Origin: JACVRW01 sp963835705
Lineage (GTDB): Bacteria; Actinomycetota; Thermoleophilia; Solirubrobacterales; Thermoleophilaceae
Assembly (NCBI GenBank): GCA_963835705.1
Contig: CAWIGR010000005.1
Span: forward strand, 1 to 64,000
Direction: 5' to 3'
Length of the DNA stretch: 64,000 nucleotides
Part shown: one piece after another, positions 9,040-17,278 of the stretch
Position numbering within the stretch: the stretch's first letter is position 1
Layout of the letters: every line of letters begins with the position of its first letter
The notes under the pieces: generated by a model
What the model was told of the DNA's origin: nothing
The model's database searches: none
The model's input: the letters and a program-made list of their open reading frames with translations, nothing else
Made by a program: the position numbers and the translations under genes

Positions 9040-9600
9040 CCTGCCGGCAGCTCGGAGCCGGTCAGCCGCGAGGACGCCGCCGAGGCGGTGGGGATCCGCC
9101 GGTGGCTCGCCGCCTACACCTCGACAAGCTCGCGGAGCAGGCGCTCCTGGCCACCAGCTACGGGCCGCCCGAGGGACGCACAGGGCTCGGCGCCGGGCGG
9201 CCCGCCAAGGTCACGTGGCGACGGGGGAGGTGTCGGTCTCCGTGCCGCCCTGCGACTACGAGCTCGCGGCCGAGCTACCGGCCGAGGTGCGGCCGGCGGG
9301 GGCGCGCCTGAGGGCGCCGCCGCGGGCTGTCTCCGCTCGCGGCGTGGCGGAGGGCAACCAGGGGCCGGTCCTGGCCGGTCGTTTTCTTCGAGTGTCGCGC
9401 TTTGTGGCCCATATAGGGCCCTCATGCGCGACGGTCGACGCCGGCCGGCGGGCCTAGGAGGACGAACCGGGCGTGATCCGGCTCAGGTACTGCCCGTTTC
9501 ACCGGCTGGCCCAGCAGCACCGGGACGTGGTCTGCCGGATGAACCAGGCCTACCTCGAGGGGCTGCTCGAGGGCCTCGGCCGCGAGGCTGACGCGCGATC
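9040..9600 (+). pseudogene. Degenerate HTH transcriptional regulator (winged-helix, ArsR-like)
   Basis: Three pieces of one recognisable regulator lie in different frames. At 9061-9116 frame 1 reads VSREDAAEAVGIRR, a helix-turn-helix start. At 9117-9215 a shifted frame continues HLDKLAEQALLATSYG and GAGRPAKV. From about 9215 another frame gives EVSVSVPPCDYELAAEL. A stop occurs at 9455-9457. Near 9470-9590 the frame reads GVIRLRYCPFHRLAQQHRDV and YLEGLLEGLG, the usual C-terminal Cys-containing effector region of this actinobacterial family. No single frame spans the gene, a stretch between 9330 and 9450 looks unrelated, and the 3' end abuts the nucleotidase gene. It is probably dead, though indel errors contribute elsewhere in this sequence. 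Confidence 0.65.
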
Positions 9601-9602
9601 GC

Positions 9603-11357
9603 CTACGGGACGATCGTGATGCGGTCGGTGGCGGGCGGCCCGATCGGGGCGCCCGTGAGCGTGGGCTCGAGGTAGCGGACCAGCGAGTCGATGTCGAAGT
9701 CGCTCAGCGACGTCCGGTTCGTGCCGTTGCGCAGCGACGCAAACGAGTCCCCGCCGTCGGCGAGGAAGTTGTTCGTCGTCACGCGGTAAGTGGCGTTCGG
9801 GTCGAGCGCCACGCCGTTGATCCGCACGTCGGACACGGGGTTGGCCGCGCCTGCGCACGGCTGGCCGACGATCGAGGCCGCGACGGACTGGTCGTAGGTG
9901 TACGTGAGCGTGCTCGAGGGCAGCAGCACCGTCTGCGGGCCGGCGCACCACTGGTCCTTCAGGACCTCGAGGAGCTGGGCGCCCGTGAACGACTGCGTGG
10001 TGACGATGTTGTTGAACGGCTGGACCGAGAAGGCCTCACCGTAGGTCACCTCACCACCCGAGCCGGGCGGCGAGTCGAACACCAGGTCCGCCCGCACGCC
10101 GCCGGGGTTCATCAGCGCGAGGTCCGCGTCGCCGCGGTCCGCGTCGTCGGTGTCGGCGAGTTGCGCGTCGGCGATCAGGTTGCCGAGCGGACTCCGGCCG
10201 AGGCCCGGGACGACCGCCTCGCGGACGATGCTGGCCGAGATCCGGCCGACGGGCACGCCGGCGATCGGCGCGGCGATCTCCTGATAGAGGGTGAGCAGGC
10301 GCGTCAGGTCGGGCGCCTTGGCGACGGTGCGGGTCACGATGTTGTTGTTGACCGCGACCTGCTCGACGTCCGCGCTGCGGCGGTCGATCTCGAGGTCGAT
10401 GTCCTTGATGAGGCGACCATTCGACAGGGCGCTCGTGACCGGCCGGCCGTCGATCACGCAGTTGTACTCCTGATGCGTGTGGCCGGTGACGAACAGGTCG
10501 ACGTCTTGGGTCGTGCGGTTGACGATGTCGACGATCGGTCCGGTGAGGTTGTTGCAGTCGTTGAGCTGCGGCGTGAGCGGGTTCTCCACTCCACCCTCGT
10601 GGAGCAGCACCACGATCGCCTCGACGTCGTGCCTGCGGCGCAGCTCCCGCGCGTAGCGGTTGGCGGTGTCGGCCTCGTCGAGGAACTCGAGGTTCGAGAT
10701 GCCTGACGGCGCGACGATCGACGGCGTGCCCTCGAGCGTCATGCCGATGAAGCCGATCTTGACGCCCGCGAACTTGCGGATCTCATATGGCGGGAACAGC
10801 GTCCGGCCGCTGTTCCTGCGCACGACGTTGGCGGACAGGAAGTCGAAGTTCGCGCCGCGGAAGCGCCCGTTGGCGCAGGTGGTCGTCGGCGGTGGCGGGT
10901 TCGGATGGCAGCCGCCGCGCTGCATGCGCACGAGCTCCTGCTCGCCCTCGTCGAACTCGTGGTTGCCGACGCCGTTGATGTCGAGGCCGATCTTGTTCAT
11001 CGCCTCGATCGTCGGCTCGTCGTGGAACAGCGCCGAGGTGATCGGCGTGCCGCCGATGAGGTCGCCCGCGGAGACCACGAGGCTGTGCTTGACGCCCCTC
11101 TCCAACGCGCGCACGTGGGTCGCGAGGTACTCGACGCCGCCGGCGTCGACGGTGCCGGTCGGCGTGGTCACGCGGCCGCCGCTCCCGCTCGGCGGCTCCA
11201 GCGCGCCGTGGAAGTCGTTGAGGCCAAGCAGCTGGACCTTGACGTCCTTCTTCTTGTGCCAGTGGTGGTGATGATTGCCCTTGCCCCCGGCAAGGGCGGC
11301 GGCGGGAAAGGCCACCAGAGCGAGCAGGGCAAGCAGGAGCAGTCGGTTCATGCGCAT
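9603..11357 (-). CDS. Secreted 5'-nucleotidase / 2',3'-cyclic phosphodiesterase (UshA-like)
   Basis: The chosen ATG at 11357 is preceded by GAGGG about 8 nt upstream and begins a clean signal peptide (MRMNRLLLLALLALVAFPAA, cut near ALA-GG). The 584-residue protein has an N-terminal metallophosphatase domain with LLGLNDFHG, SAGDLIGGT, GVGNHEFDEGE and VTGHTHQEYN as dimetal ligands, then a 5'-nucleotidase C-terminal domain from about residue 350 with NPGGVRADL and TYGEAFSVQPFNN. It hydrolyses extracellular nucleotides for phosphate and nucleoside salvage. A cluster GNHHHHWHKKK directly after the signal peptide may bind metal. There is no sortase or lipobox anchor, so it is probably released or loosely wall-bound. 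Confidence 0.9.
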   Translation of the reverse strand: MRMNRLLLLALLALVAFPAAALAGGKGNHHHHWHKKKDVKVQLLGLNDFHGALEPPSGSGGRVTTPTGTVDAGGVEYLATHVRALERGVKHSLVVSAGDLIGGTPITSALFHDEPTIEAMNKIGLDINGVGNHEFDEGEQELVRMQRGGCHPNPPPPTTTCANGRFRGANFDFLSANVVRRNSGRTLFPPYEIRKFAGVKIGFIGMTLEGTPSIVAPSGISNLEFLDEADTANRYARELRRRHDVEAIVVLLHEGGVENPLTPQLNDCNNLTGPIVDIVNRTTQDVDLFVTGHTHQEYNCVIDGRPVTSALSNGRLIKDIDLEIDRRSADVEQVAVNNNIVTRTVAKAPDLTRLLTLYQEIAAPIAGVPVGRISASIVREAVVPGLGRSPLGNLIADAQLADTDDADRGDADLALMNPGGVRADLVFDSPPGSGGEVTYGEAFSVQPFNNIVTTQSFTGAQLLEVLKDQWCAGPQTVLLPSSTLTYTYDQSVAASIVGQPCAGAANPVSDVRINGVALDPNATYRVTTNNFLADGGDSFASLRNGTNRTSLSDFDIDSLVRYLEPTLTGAPIGPPATDRITIVP

Positions 11358-11397
11358 AGAGGTACCCTCGCGATGCGGCGCTGACACACGTGACCAA

Positions 11398-11413
11398 ACC
11401 GTTGCCCAACGGT
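11398..11413. promoter_or_regulatory. Perfect inverted repeat upstream of hsp20 (candidate operator)
   Basis: ACCGTTG-CC-CAACGGT is a perfect 7-bp dyad with a 2-nt centre. It ends 20 nt before the hsp20 start and 7 nt before a -10 hexamer, so a bound protein would cover the -35 region. It does not match CIRCE, HAIR or the Streptomyces RheA operator as I know them. Confidence 0.5.
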
Positions 11414-11420
11414 GAATCCG

Positions 11421-11426
11421 TATCCT
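11421..11426 (+). promoter_or_regulatory. -10 box of hsp20 (leaderless type)
   Basis: TATCCT fits TANNNT and lies 7 nt before the GTG at 11434, so transcription would begin at or one base from the start codon. No Shine-Dalgarno sequence is present. Confidence 0.55.
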
Positions 11427-11433
11427 CGGGGCC

Positions 11434-11880
11434 GTGGCGTCCTCCCGGGACCTGTTCGCCAACTTCGAGCGCATGCGGCGCGAGATCGACGAGCTCTTCG
11501 GCGACGTCTTCGAGCGCCAGACCGGCCTCAGGGGCCGCGGCTTCTCGCCCTCCGTGGACGTGTTCTACGCCGACGACCCGCCCCGCGCCGTGGTCAAGGC
11601 CGACCTCGCCGGGATCGAGATCGGGGACGTGGCGCTCGAGATCCGCGGCCGGCAGCTTCTGATTGCCGGGGAGCGCCGCCCGGCCGAGTCCGCCGGGCGC
11701 CTGTATCAGCAGATCGAGATCGAGCACGGTCCCTTCCGCCGCGTCGTGGAGCTCGGCGCCGAGGTTGTGTCCGGGGAAGCCCACGCCTCCTACGAGGACG
11801 GCATCCTCGAGGTCGAGATCCCGCTCGCCCGCCCCGACCAAGCGGTCCGCCGGGTGCCGATCGAAGAGCGCGAGGCGTGA
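11434..11880 (+). CDS. Hsp20/alpha-crystallin small heat-shock protein
   Basis: This 148-residue protein has a short N-terminal arm (FANFERMRREIDELFGDVF), an alpha-crystallin domain at about residues 38-135 (SVDVFYADDPPRAVVKADLA, GEAHASYEDGILEVEIPL) and a short tail. The AxxxDGxLxVxxP-like signature is seen as ASYEDGILEVEIPL. Such proteins hold unfolding clients in oligomers without ATP. The GTG start is supported by the leaderless -10 box and by homology. Its stop overlaps the lon start (GTGA), so holdase and protease are co-translated. The dyad at 11398-11413 is a likely regulatory site. Confidence 0.92.
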   Translation: MASSRDLFANFERMRREIDELFGDVFERQTGLRGRGFSPSVDVFYADDPPRAVVKADLAGIEIGDVALEIRGRQLLIAGERRPAESAGRLYQQIEIEHGPFRRVVELGAEVVSGEAHASYEDGILEVEIPLARPDQAVRRVPIEEREA

Positions 11881-14363
11881 GCATCCACATCCCGTCCGCG
11901 GAAGGCGAGGCCGCCACCGCGGAGGTCCGCTCGAACCTGCCGGACGCGCTCCCGGTCCTTCCGCTGCGCGAGTCCGTCCCCTTCCCCGAGGCGCTGATGC
12001 CGCTCGCCATCGGCCAGGAGCGCTCGATCAGGATGGTGAACGACGTCCTGGCCGGCAACCGGATGCTGGTGATGGTCGCGTCGCGCGTGGAGGACGACGA
12101 GGAGCCCGCTCCGGACGACCTCTTCCGGGTCGGCGTGGCCGGCGTGGTGGCGCGCATGCTGAAGGTGCCCGACGGCACGCTCCGCATCCTGGTCCACGGC
12201 GCCCAGCGGGTCGTGCTGACCGACTTCCCCACCACTGAGCCATACCTCGTCGCGAGCATCGAGGACGCGCCGGACCAGATCGTGCCCTCCCCCGAGCTCG
12301 AGGCCCTCCATCGCAACGTCCAGTCCACCTTCTCGCGCATCATCGAGGAGCTTCCCTACCTGCCGGAGGAGCTCCTGGTCGCGGTCGCGAACCTCGACGA
12401 CCCGTCCGAGCTGGCGCACATGATCGGCGGCGCCCTGCGGCTCAAGACCGAGGAGAAGCAGGCCCTGCTCGAGGAGCGCGACGTCACGAAGCGGCTGCGC
12501 ATGCTGTCGGAGCTGCTCGCCCGCGAGCTCGAGCTGGTCGAGATCGGCACACGGATCCAGTCGCAGGTGCAGTCGGAGATGGACAAGGGCCAGCGCGAGT
12601 GGTTCCTGCGCCAGCAGCTCAAGGCGATCCAGGAGGAGCTGGGCGAGGCCGACGAGACCCAGGCGGAGGCGACCGAGCTGCGCGAGCGGCTCGAGGCCGC
12701 GGGCCTGCCCGAGCACGCGTGGAAGCAGGCCGAGCGCGAGCTCCAGCGCTTCGAGCGGCTGCCCCCGCAGGCGGCCGAGCACGGCGTGATCCGGACCTAC
12801 CTCGAGTGGCTCGCGGACCTGCCCTGGTCGAAGGCCACCGACGACAACCTCGACCTGAAGCACGCGCGCGAGATCCTCGACCGCGACCACTACGACATCG
12901 AGACGGTCAAGGACCGCATCCTCGAGTTCCTGGCGGTGCGCAAGCTGAAGCCGGACGCCCGCTCCTCGATTCTCTGCTTCGTCGGCCCGCCCGGGGTGGG
13001 GAAGACGTCGCTGGGGCGCTCGATCGCCGCCGCGATGGTGCGGCAGTTCGAGCGCATCTCGGTGGGTGGCGTGCGCGACGAGTCCGAGATCCGCGGCCAC
13101 CGCCGCACCTACATCGGCGCCCTGCCCGGCACGATCCTGCGCGCGATGCGCGACGCCGGATCGAACAACCCGGTGCTGATGATCGACGAGATCGACAAGA
13201 TGGGCGCAGACTTCCGCGGCGACCCGGCCAGCGCCATGCTCGAGGTGCTCGACCCCGAGCAGAACTCGACCTTTCGCGACCACTACCTCGACCTGCAATT
13301 CGACCTGTCGAGCGTGTTCTTCATCTGCACGGCGAACCAGCTCGACACCGTGCCGCCGGCACTGCGCGACCGGATGGAGATCATCGAGCTGTCGGGCTAC
13401 ACGCACGAGGAGAAGCGCGAGATCGCGAAGCGCTACCTGGTGCCGCGCCAGATGGAGCGGAACGGCGTGGGGCGCTCGAAGATCGAGTTCGCGGACGCCG
13501 CGCTCGACGTGATGATCGACGGCTACACGCGCGAGGCGGGGGTGCGCGGGCTCGAGCGGGTGATCGGGTCGGTGTGCCGCAAGGTCGCGCGCGAGTTCGC
13601 CGAGGGCAGCCGCAAGTCGAAGCGGGTGGTGCGGGCGAAGACGGTAGGGGAGCTGCTCGGCAAGCCCCGCTTCCAGGCCGACGTGCAGCGCCGCACCGGG
13701 GAGCCGGGCGTGGCCACCGGGCTGGCGTGGACGCCGGTGGGCGGCGACGTCCTGTTCGTGGAGGCCACCGCCTTCCCCGGGGACGGCAAGCTCCAGATCA
13801 CGGGCCAGCTCGGCGACGTGATGAGGGAGTCGGCCGCGGCCGCCCTGTCATACGTCAAGGCCGCCGACGGCGGGATCCCGGACGACTACTTCCGCGAGCA
13901 CGACGTGCACGTGCACGTGCCCGCGGGGGCGATCCCCAAGGACGGCCCGAGCGCCGGCATCACGATGGCCACGGCGCTGGCGTCGCGCGCCACGGGGCGC
14001 CCGGTCCGGGCGGACACGGCGATGACGGGCGAGATCACGCTCACCGGCCAGGTGCTGCCGATCGGCGGGCTGAAGGAGAAGGCGCTCGCGGCACAGCGCG
14101 CCGGGATCAACCGGCTGATCATCCCGCGCCGAAACGAGGCTGACATCGACGACATCCCCGAGCATCTGCGCAAGCGGATGAGGTTCGTGCTGGTCGACGA
14201 CGTGGACGAGGTGCTCGACGCCGCGCTCGAGAAAAGGCGTCGGGGCAGCGGCACCGGGTACAGTGTCCGCAGCGAAAAGCGGATCGAGGAGAGCAATGGC
14301 AGCGAAGAAAAAGGCCGCAAAGGCCGGCGCCGGAGCGTACGCCGCGGGCAAGGCGGTCCGTGA
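11877..14363 (+). CDS. lon: ATP-dependent protease Lon (La), S16 family
   Basis: The 828-residue protein has an N-terminal substrate-binding domain (ALPVLPLRESVPFPEALMPL), a coiled-coil region near residues 200-260, an AAA+ ATPase with Walker A GPPGVGKTSLG and Walker B VLMIDEIDKMG, and a protease domain. The catalytic Ser is in KDGPSAGITM near residue 691 and the Lys in GGLKEKALAAQ near 733. It degrades misfolded and short-lived regulatory proteins. The GTG start overlaps the hsp20 stop. The last 40 or so residues form a basic, low-complexity tail overlapping the next gene by 68 nt in another frame; this may be genuine or reflect an indel near the AAAA run at 14232. Confidence 0.95.
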   Translation: MSIHIPSAEGEAATAEVRSNLPDALPVLPLRESVPFPEALMPLAIGQERSIRMVNDVLAGNRMLVMVASRVEDDEEPAPDDLFRVGVAGVVARMLKVPDGTLRILVHGAQRVVLTDFPTTEPYLVASIEDAPDQIVPSPELEALHRNVQSTFSRIIEELPYLPEELLVAVANLDDPSELAHMIGGALRLKTEEKQALLEERDVTKRLRMLSELLARELELVEIGTRIQSQVQSEMDKGQREWFLRQQLKAIQEELGEADETQAEATELRERLEAAGLPEHAWKQAERELQRFERLPPQAAEHGVIRTYLEWLADLPWSKATDDNLDLKHAREILDRDHYDIETVKDRILEFLAVRKLKPDARSSILCFVGPPGVGKTSLGRSIAAAMVRQFERISVGGVRDESEIRGHRRTYIGALPGTILRAMRDAGSNNPVLMIDEIDKMGADFRGDPASAMLEVLDPEQNSTFRDHYLDLQFDLSSVFFICTANQLDTVPPALRDRMEIIELSGYTHEEKREIAKRYLVPRQMERNGVGRSKIEFADAALDVMIDGYTREAGVRGLERVIGSVCRKVAREFAEGSRKSKRVVRAKTVGELLGKPRFQADVQRRTGEPGVATGLAWTPVGGDVLFVEATAFPGDGKLQITGQLGDVMRESAAAALSYVKAADGGIPDDYFREHDVHVHVPAGAIPKDGPSAGITMATALASRATGRPVRADTAMTGEITLTGQVLPIGGLKEKALAAQRAGINRLIIPRRNEADIDDIPEHLRKRMRFVLVDDVDEVLDAALEKRRRGSGTGYSVRSEKRIEESNGSEEKGRKGRRRSVRRGQGGP

Positions 14364-14757
14364 GAACGAGTACGTCCAGCGCCTCATGGGGGACGACGAG
14401 CTGCGCGAGAACCTGCGCAACGCCTACACGTCGGCCAAGAAGGCGTACGGGCGGATCAACGGCAAGGGCCCGGCGAAGGCGCTTGACGACAAGAAGGTCC
14501 AGCGCGAGCTGAAGGACGCCGCGAGCTCGCTCAAGGACGCGGCCGACAAGCTGCGCAACGGCAAGAAGAAGAAGCACCGCTTCGGCCGCCTGCTCCTGGT
14601 TGGCGTCGTCGGCGCCGGCCTGGCGCTCGCGCTGAGCGAGGACCTGCGCAAGAAGGTGCTCGACGCGCTGTTCGGCGCGGAGGAGGAGTTCGAGTACACC
14701 GCGAGCACCACCCCGGACGCGGCCGGGAGCGCCAGCGAGCCGGTGGGCACGAGCTAG
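14296..14757 (+). CDS. Small basic membrane-anchored protein of unknown function
   Basis: The ATG has a GAGGAGAG ribosome-binding site and a possible -10 (TACAGT at 14259-14264) inside the lon 3' end. The 153-residue protein has a Lys/Ala-rich N-terminus, a predicted helical region (LRENLRNAYTSAKKAYGRIN), one transmembrane helix LLLVGVVGAGLALAL near residue 100, and an acidic, Ser/Thr-rich tail. It looks like an actinobacterial YtxH-like or coiled-coil membrane protein but I cannot name it. It is followed by a strong terminator. Confidence 0.7.
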   Translation: MAAKKKAAKAGAGAYAAGKAVRENEYVQRLMGDDELRENLRNAYTSAKKAYGRINGKGPAKALDDKKVQRELKDAASSLKDAADKLRNGKKKKHRFGRLLLVGVVGAGLALALSEDLRKKVLDALFGAEEEFEYTASTTPDAAGSASEPVGTS

Positions 14758-14782
14758 CCCCCTCCCACAACACGACTCATCT

Positions 14783-14810
14783 CGAAAGGGCGCCCGCGGG
14801 CGCCCTTTCG
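14783..14810 (+). terminator. Perfect 14-bp inverted repeat, transcription terminator
   Basis: Two 14-nt arms (CGAAAGGGCGCCCG and its complement) abut with no spacer and can fold a GC-rich stem. It lies 26 nt after the stop of the gene at 14296 and before cstA. There is only a weak T-rich tail (TGTGATTTG), as is common for actinobacterial terminators. Confidence 0.75.
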
Positions 14811-14869
14811 TGTGATTTGCGACGACCCGGGTATCGCCTGCTCAGTTCCCCCGGGAAGGAGAGAGGCAC

Positions 14870-17074
14870 GTGAGCTTCGAGGTGAGAGGCAAGCGGATCA
14901 GGGTCCGGAGCGTCGTGATCTGGACGGCGGTGGCCCTGCTCGGCGCTGTCGCATGGGCCGTCCTGGCGCTCTCACGCGGGGAGGAGATCAGCGCGATCTG
15001 GCTCCTGTTCGCGGCCCTGTGCTCGTACGCGATCGCCTACCGCTTCTACGCGCGCTTCATCGCGAAGAAGGTCCTGGGCACCGACGACGAGCGCGCCACC
15101 CCCGCCGAGCGGCTCGACAACGGGCACGACTACCAGCCCACCGACCGCCGCGTGCTGTTCGGTCACCACTTCGCGGCCATCGCGGGCGCGGGCCCGCTGG
15201 TCGGCCCCGTGCTGGCTGCCCAGATGGGCTTCCTGCCGGGCACGATCTGGATCATCGTCGGCGTCATCTTCGCCGGCGCCGTGCAGGACATGGTGATCCT
15301 GTTCTTCTCGATGCGCCGCGACGGCAAGAGCCTCGGGCAGATGGCGCGCGACGAGATCGGACCGGTCGGCGGCGCCGCCGCCCTGATCGCGGTCTTCTCG
15401 ATCATGATCATCCTGCTCGCGGTGCTCGCGCTGGTCGTGGTGCAGGCGCTCGCGGCGTCGCCCTGGGGCACGTTCTCGATCGCGATGACGATCCCGATCG
15501 CGTTCTTCATGGGCTTCTACATGCGCGTGCTGCGGCCCGGGCGCGTGATCGAGACGACGGCGATCGGCGTCGCGCTGCTGATGCTCGCGATCGTGGCCGG
15601 CGGCTGGGTCCAGGAGGCGGACGGCGCCCTGGCCGACTTCTTCACGCTCTCGCCGGAGACGCTCGTGATCTGCCTGGTCGTCTACGGCTTCGCCGCCTCG
15701 GTCCTGCCGGTCTGGATGCTGCTGGCCCCGCGCGACTACCTGTCGACCTTCATGAAGATCGGGACGATCGTCCTGCTGGCGCTGGGCATCCTGTTCACGC
15801 TCCCGGTGCTCCAGAACGAGAGCGTCTCGGAGTTCGCGTCGAGCGGCGAGGGGCCCGTCTTCGCCGGCTCGCTGTTCCCGTTCGTGTTCATCATCATCGC
15901 CTGTGGCGCCCTGTCGGGCTTCCACTCGCTGATCTCCTCGGGCACCACGCCCAAGATGATCGAGAAGGAGTCGCAGGTCCGGACGATCGGCTACGGCGCG
16001 ATGTTGATGGAGTCGTTCGTCGCGGTGATGGCGATCACCGCCGCGTCGATCCTGGACCCCGGGCTCTACTTCGCGATGAACGCTCCCGCCGGAGTGGTCG
16101 GCGACACGGCGCAGTCGGCCTCCACGGCCGTCCGCGACCTCGGGTTCACGATCAGCCCCGACCAGCTTCAGTCCGCGGCCCGCTCGGTGGAGGAGGAGAC
16201 GCTCGTGGCGCGCACGGGCGGTGCGCCCACATTGGCGGTCGGGATGTCCGAGATCTTCTCGGGCGTCATAGGCGGAAACAGCCTGAAGGCCTTCTGGTAC
16301 CACTTCGCGATCATGTTCGAGGCCCTGTTCATCCTCACCACCGTGGACGCGGGCACTCGGGTCGGGCGCTTCATGCTGCAGGACACGCTCGGCAACGTCT
16401 GGAAGCCGATCGGGCGGGTGTCCTGGAAGCCCGGGCTGTGGGCCACGAGCGCCGTAGTGGTCGGCGCCTGGGGCTACTTCCTCTACACGGGCGCGACGGA
16501 CCCGCTCGGAGGCATCAACCAGCTCTTCCCGCTGTTCGGCATCGCGAACCAGCTGCTGGCGGCGGTGGCGCTGACGGTGGCCACCACGATCCTGATCAAG
16601 TCGGGCAAGTTGAAGTGGGCGTGGGTCACGCTGGTCCCGCTCGCCTGGGACGCGACGGTCACGCTCACCGCGAGCTGGCAGAAGGTGTTCTCGGACGACC
16701 CGAAGCTCGGCTTCTTCGCCCAGCGCGACACGTTCCAGGAGGCGCTCGACGACGGCGAGGTGCTGGCGCCCGCCGAGAGCCTCGGCGACATGGAGCAGAT
16801 CGTTACCAACTCGACGGTCGACGGGATCCTGGCGGCGCTCTTCGCGGTGTTGATCATCCTGGTCATCGCCGACGCGGCGCGGATCTGGATCGCGACGATC
16901 CGCGGCAAGCGGCCGGTGGAGCTGAAGGAGGCCCCGGCGGTGCCGTCCCGCCTGGTGGCGCCGTCCGGCCTGATCGCGACCCCGAGCGAGCGGGCGGCGA
17001 TGGCCGCCGCCGGGAGCGGACGCTTCGCGCGCGGCGCCGAACGCGAGGAGCGCACCGGGGTGGGGAGCCGCTGA
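14870..17074 (+). CDS. cstA: Carbon starvation protein CstA family transporter
   Basis: The GTG start has a strong AAGGAGAG ribosome-binding site. The 734-residue protein contains the family signature FGHHFAAIAGAGPLVGPVLA near residue 95 and about 16 hydrophobic helices. Other conserved stretches are SSGTTPKMIEKE and DAGTRVGRFMLQDTLG. CstA/BtsT proteins are inner-membrane transporters, with peptide or pyruvate uptake reported in enterobacteria. The C-terminal 60 residues are hydrophilic and cytoplasmic. The stop overlaps the next start by one base (TGATG), pairing it with the small YbdD-type protein that usually accompanies the family. Confidence 0.93.
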   Translation: MSFEVRGKRIRVRSVVIWTAVALLGAVAWAVLALSRGEEISAIWLLFAALCSYAIAYRFYARFIAKKVLGTDDERATPAERLDNGHDYQPTDRRVLFGHHFAAIAGAGPLVGPVLAAQMGFLPGTIWIIVGVIFAGAVQDMVILFFSMRRDGKSLGQMARDEIGPVGGAAALIAVFSIMIILLAVLALVVVQALAASPWGTFSIAMTIPIAFFMGFYMRVLRPGRVIETTAIGVALLMLAIVAGGWVQEADGALADFFTLSPETLVICLVVYGFAASVLPVWMLLAPRDYLSTFMKIGTIVLLALGILFTLPVLQNESVSEFASSGEGPVFAGSLFPFVFIIIACGALSGFHSLISSGTTPKMIEKESQVRTIGYGAMLMESFVAVMAITAASILDPGLYFAMNAPAGVVGDTAQSASTAVRDLGFTISPDQLQSAARSVEEETLVARTGGAPTLAVGMSEIFSGVIGGNSLKAFWYHFAIMFEALFILTTVDAGTRVGRFMLQDTLGNVWKPIGRVSWKPGLWATSAVVVGAWGYFLYTGATDPLGGINQLFPLFGIANQLLAAVALTVATTILIKSGKLKWAWVTLVPLAWDATVTLTASWQKVFSDDPKLGFFAQRDTFQEALDDGEVLAPAESLGDMEQIVTNSTVDGILAALFAVLIILVIADAARIWIATIRGKRPVELKEAPAVPSRLVAPSGLIATPSERAAMAAAGSGRFARGAEREERTGVGSR

Positions 17075-17274
17075 TGGGCAGCCCCGGCATGTTGCGCGAC
17101 GCCGCCCGCGGGTTCGTGGGCTACCTCCGCGAGGTCTCGGGGGAGACCGCGTACGACCGGTACGTGGAGCACCGCCGGCGCGGCCACCCCGACGAGCCCG
17201 TGATGAGCCGGCGCGACTTCGAGCGCTGGCGGATGGACCAGCGCGACGAGAAGCCGGGCGCGCGCTGCTGCTGA
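17074..17274 (+). CDS. YbdD/YjiX (DUF466) family small protein
   Basis: This 66-residue protein has the family features GETAYDRYVEHRRRGHPDEP and MSRRDFERWRMD, and a C-terminal Cys pair (ARCC) typical of the family. It overlaps the cstA stop by one base and is the expected small cytoplasmic partner of the CstA-type transporter; its biochemical role is not established. The gene ends 4 nt before the convergent flavoenzyme gene. Confidence 0.85.
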   Translation: MGSPGMLRDAARGFVGYLREVSGETAYDRYVEHRRRGHPDEPVMSRRDFERWRMDQRDEKPGARCC

Positions 17275-17278
17275 GCGG

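Noticed and set aside
11358..11474. Longer start for the 5'-nucleotidase (39 extra residues)
   Set aside because: The extension would overlap the hsp20 promoter and precede a perfect signal peptide that starts at 11357 with its own ribosome-binding site.
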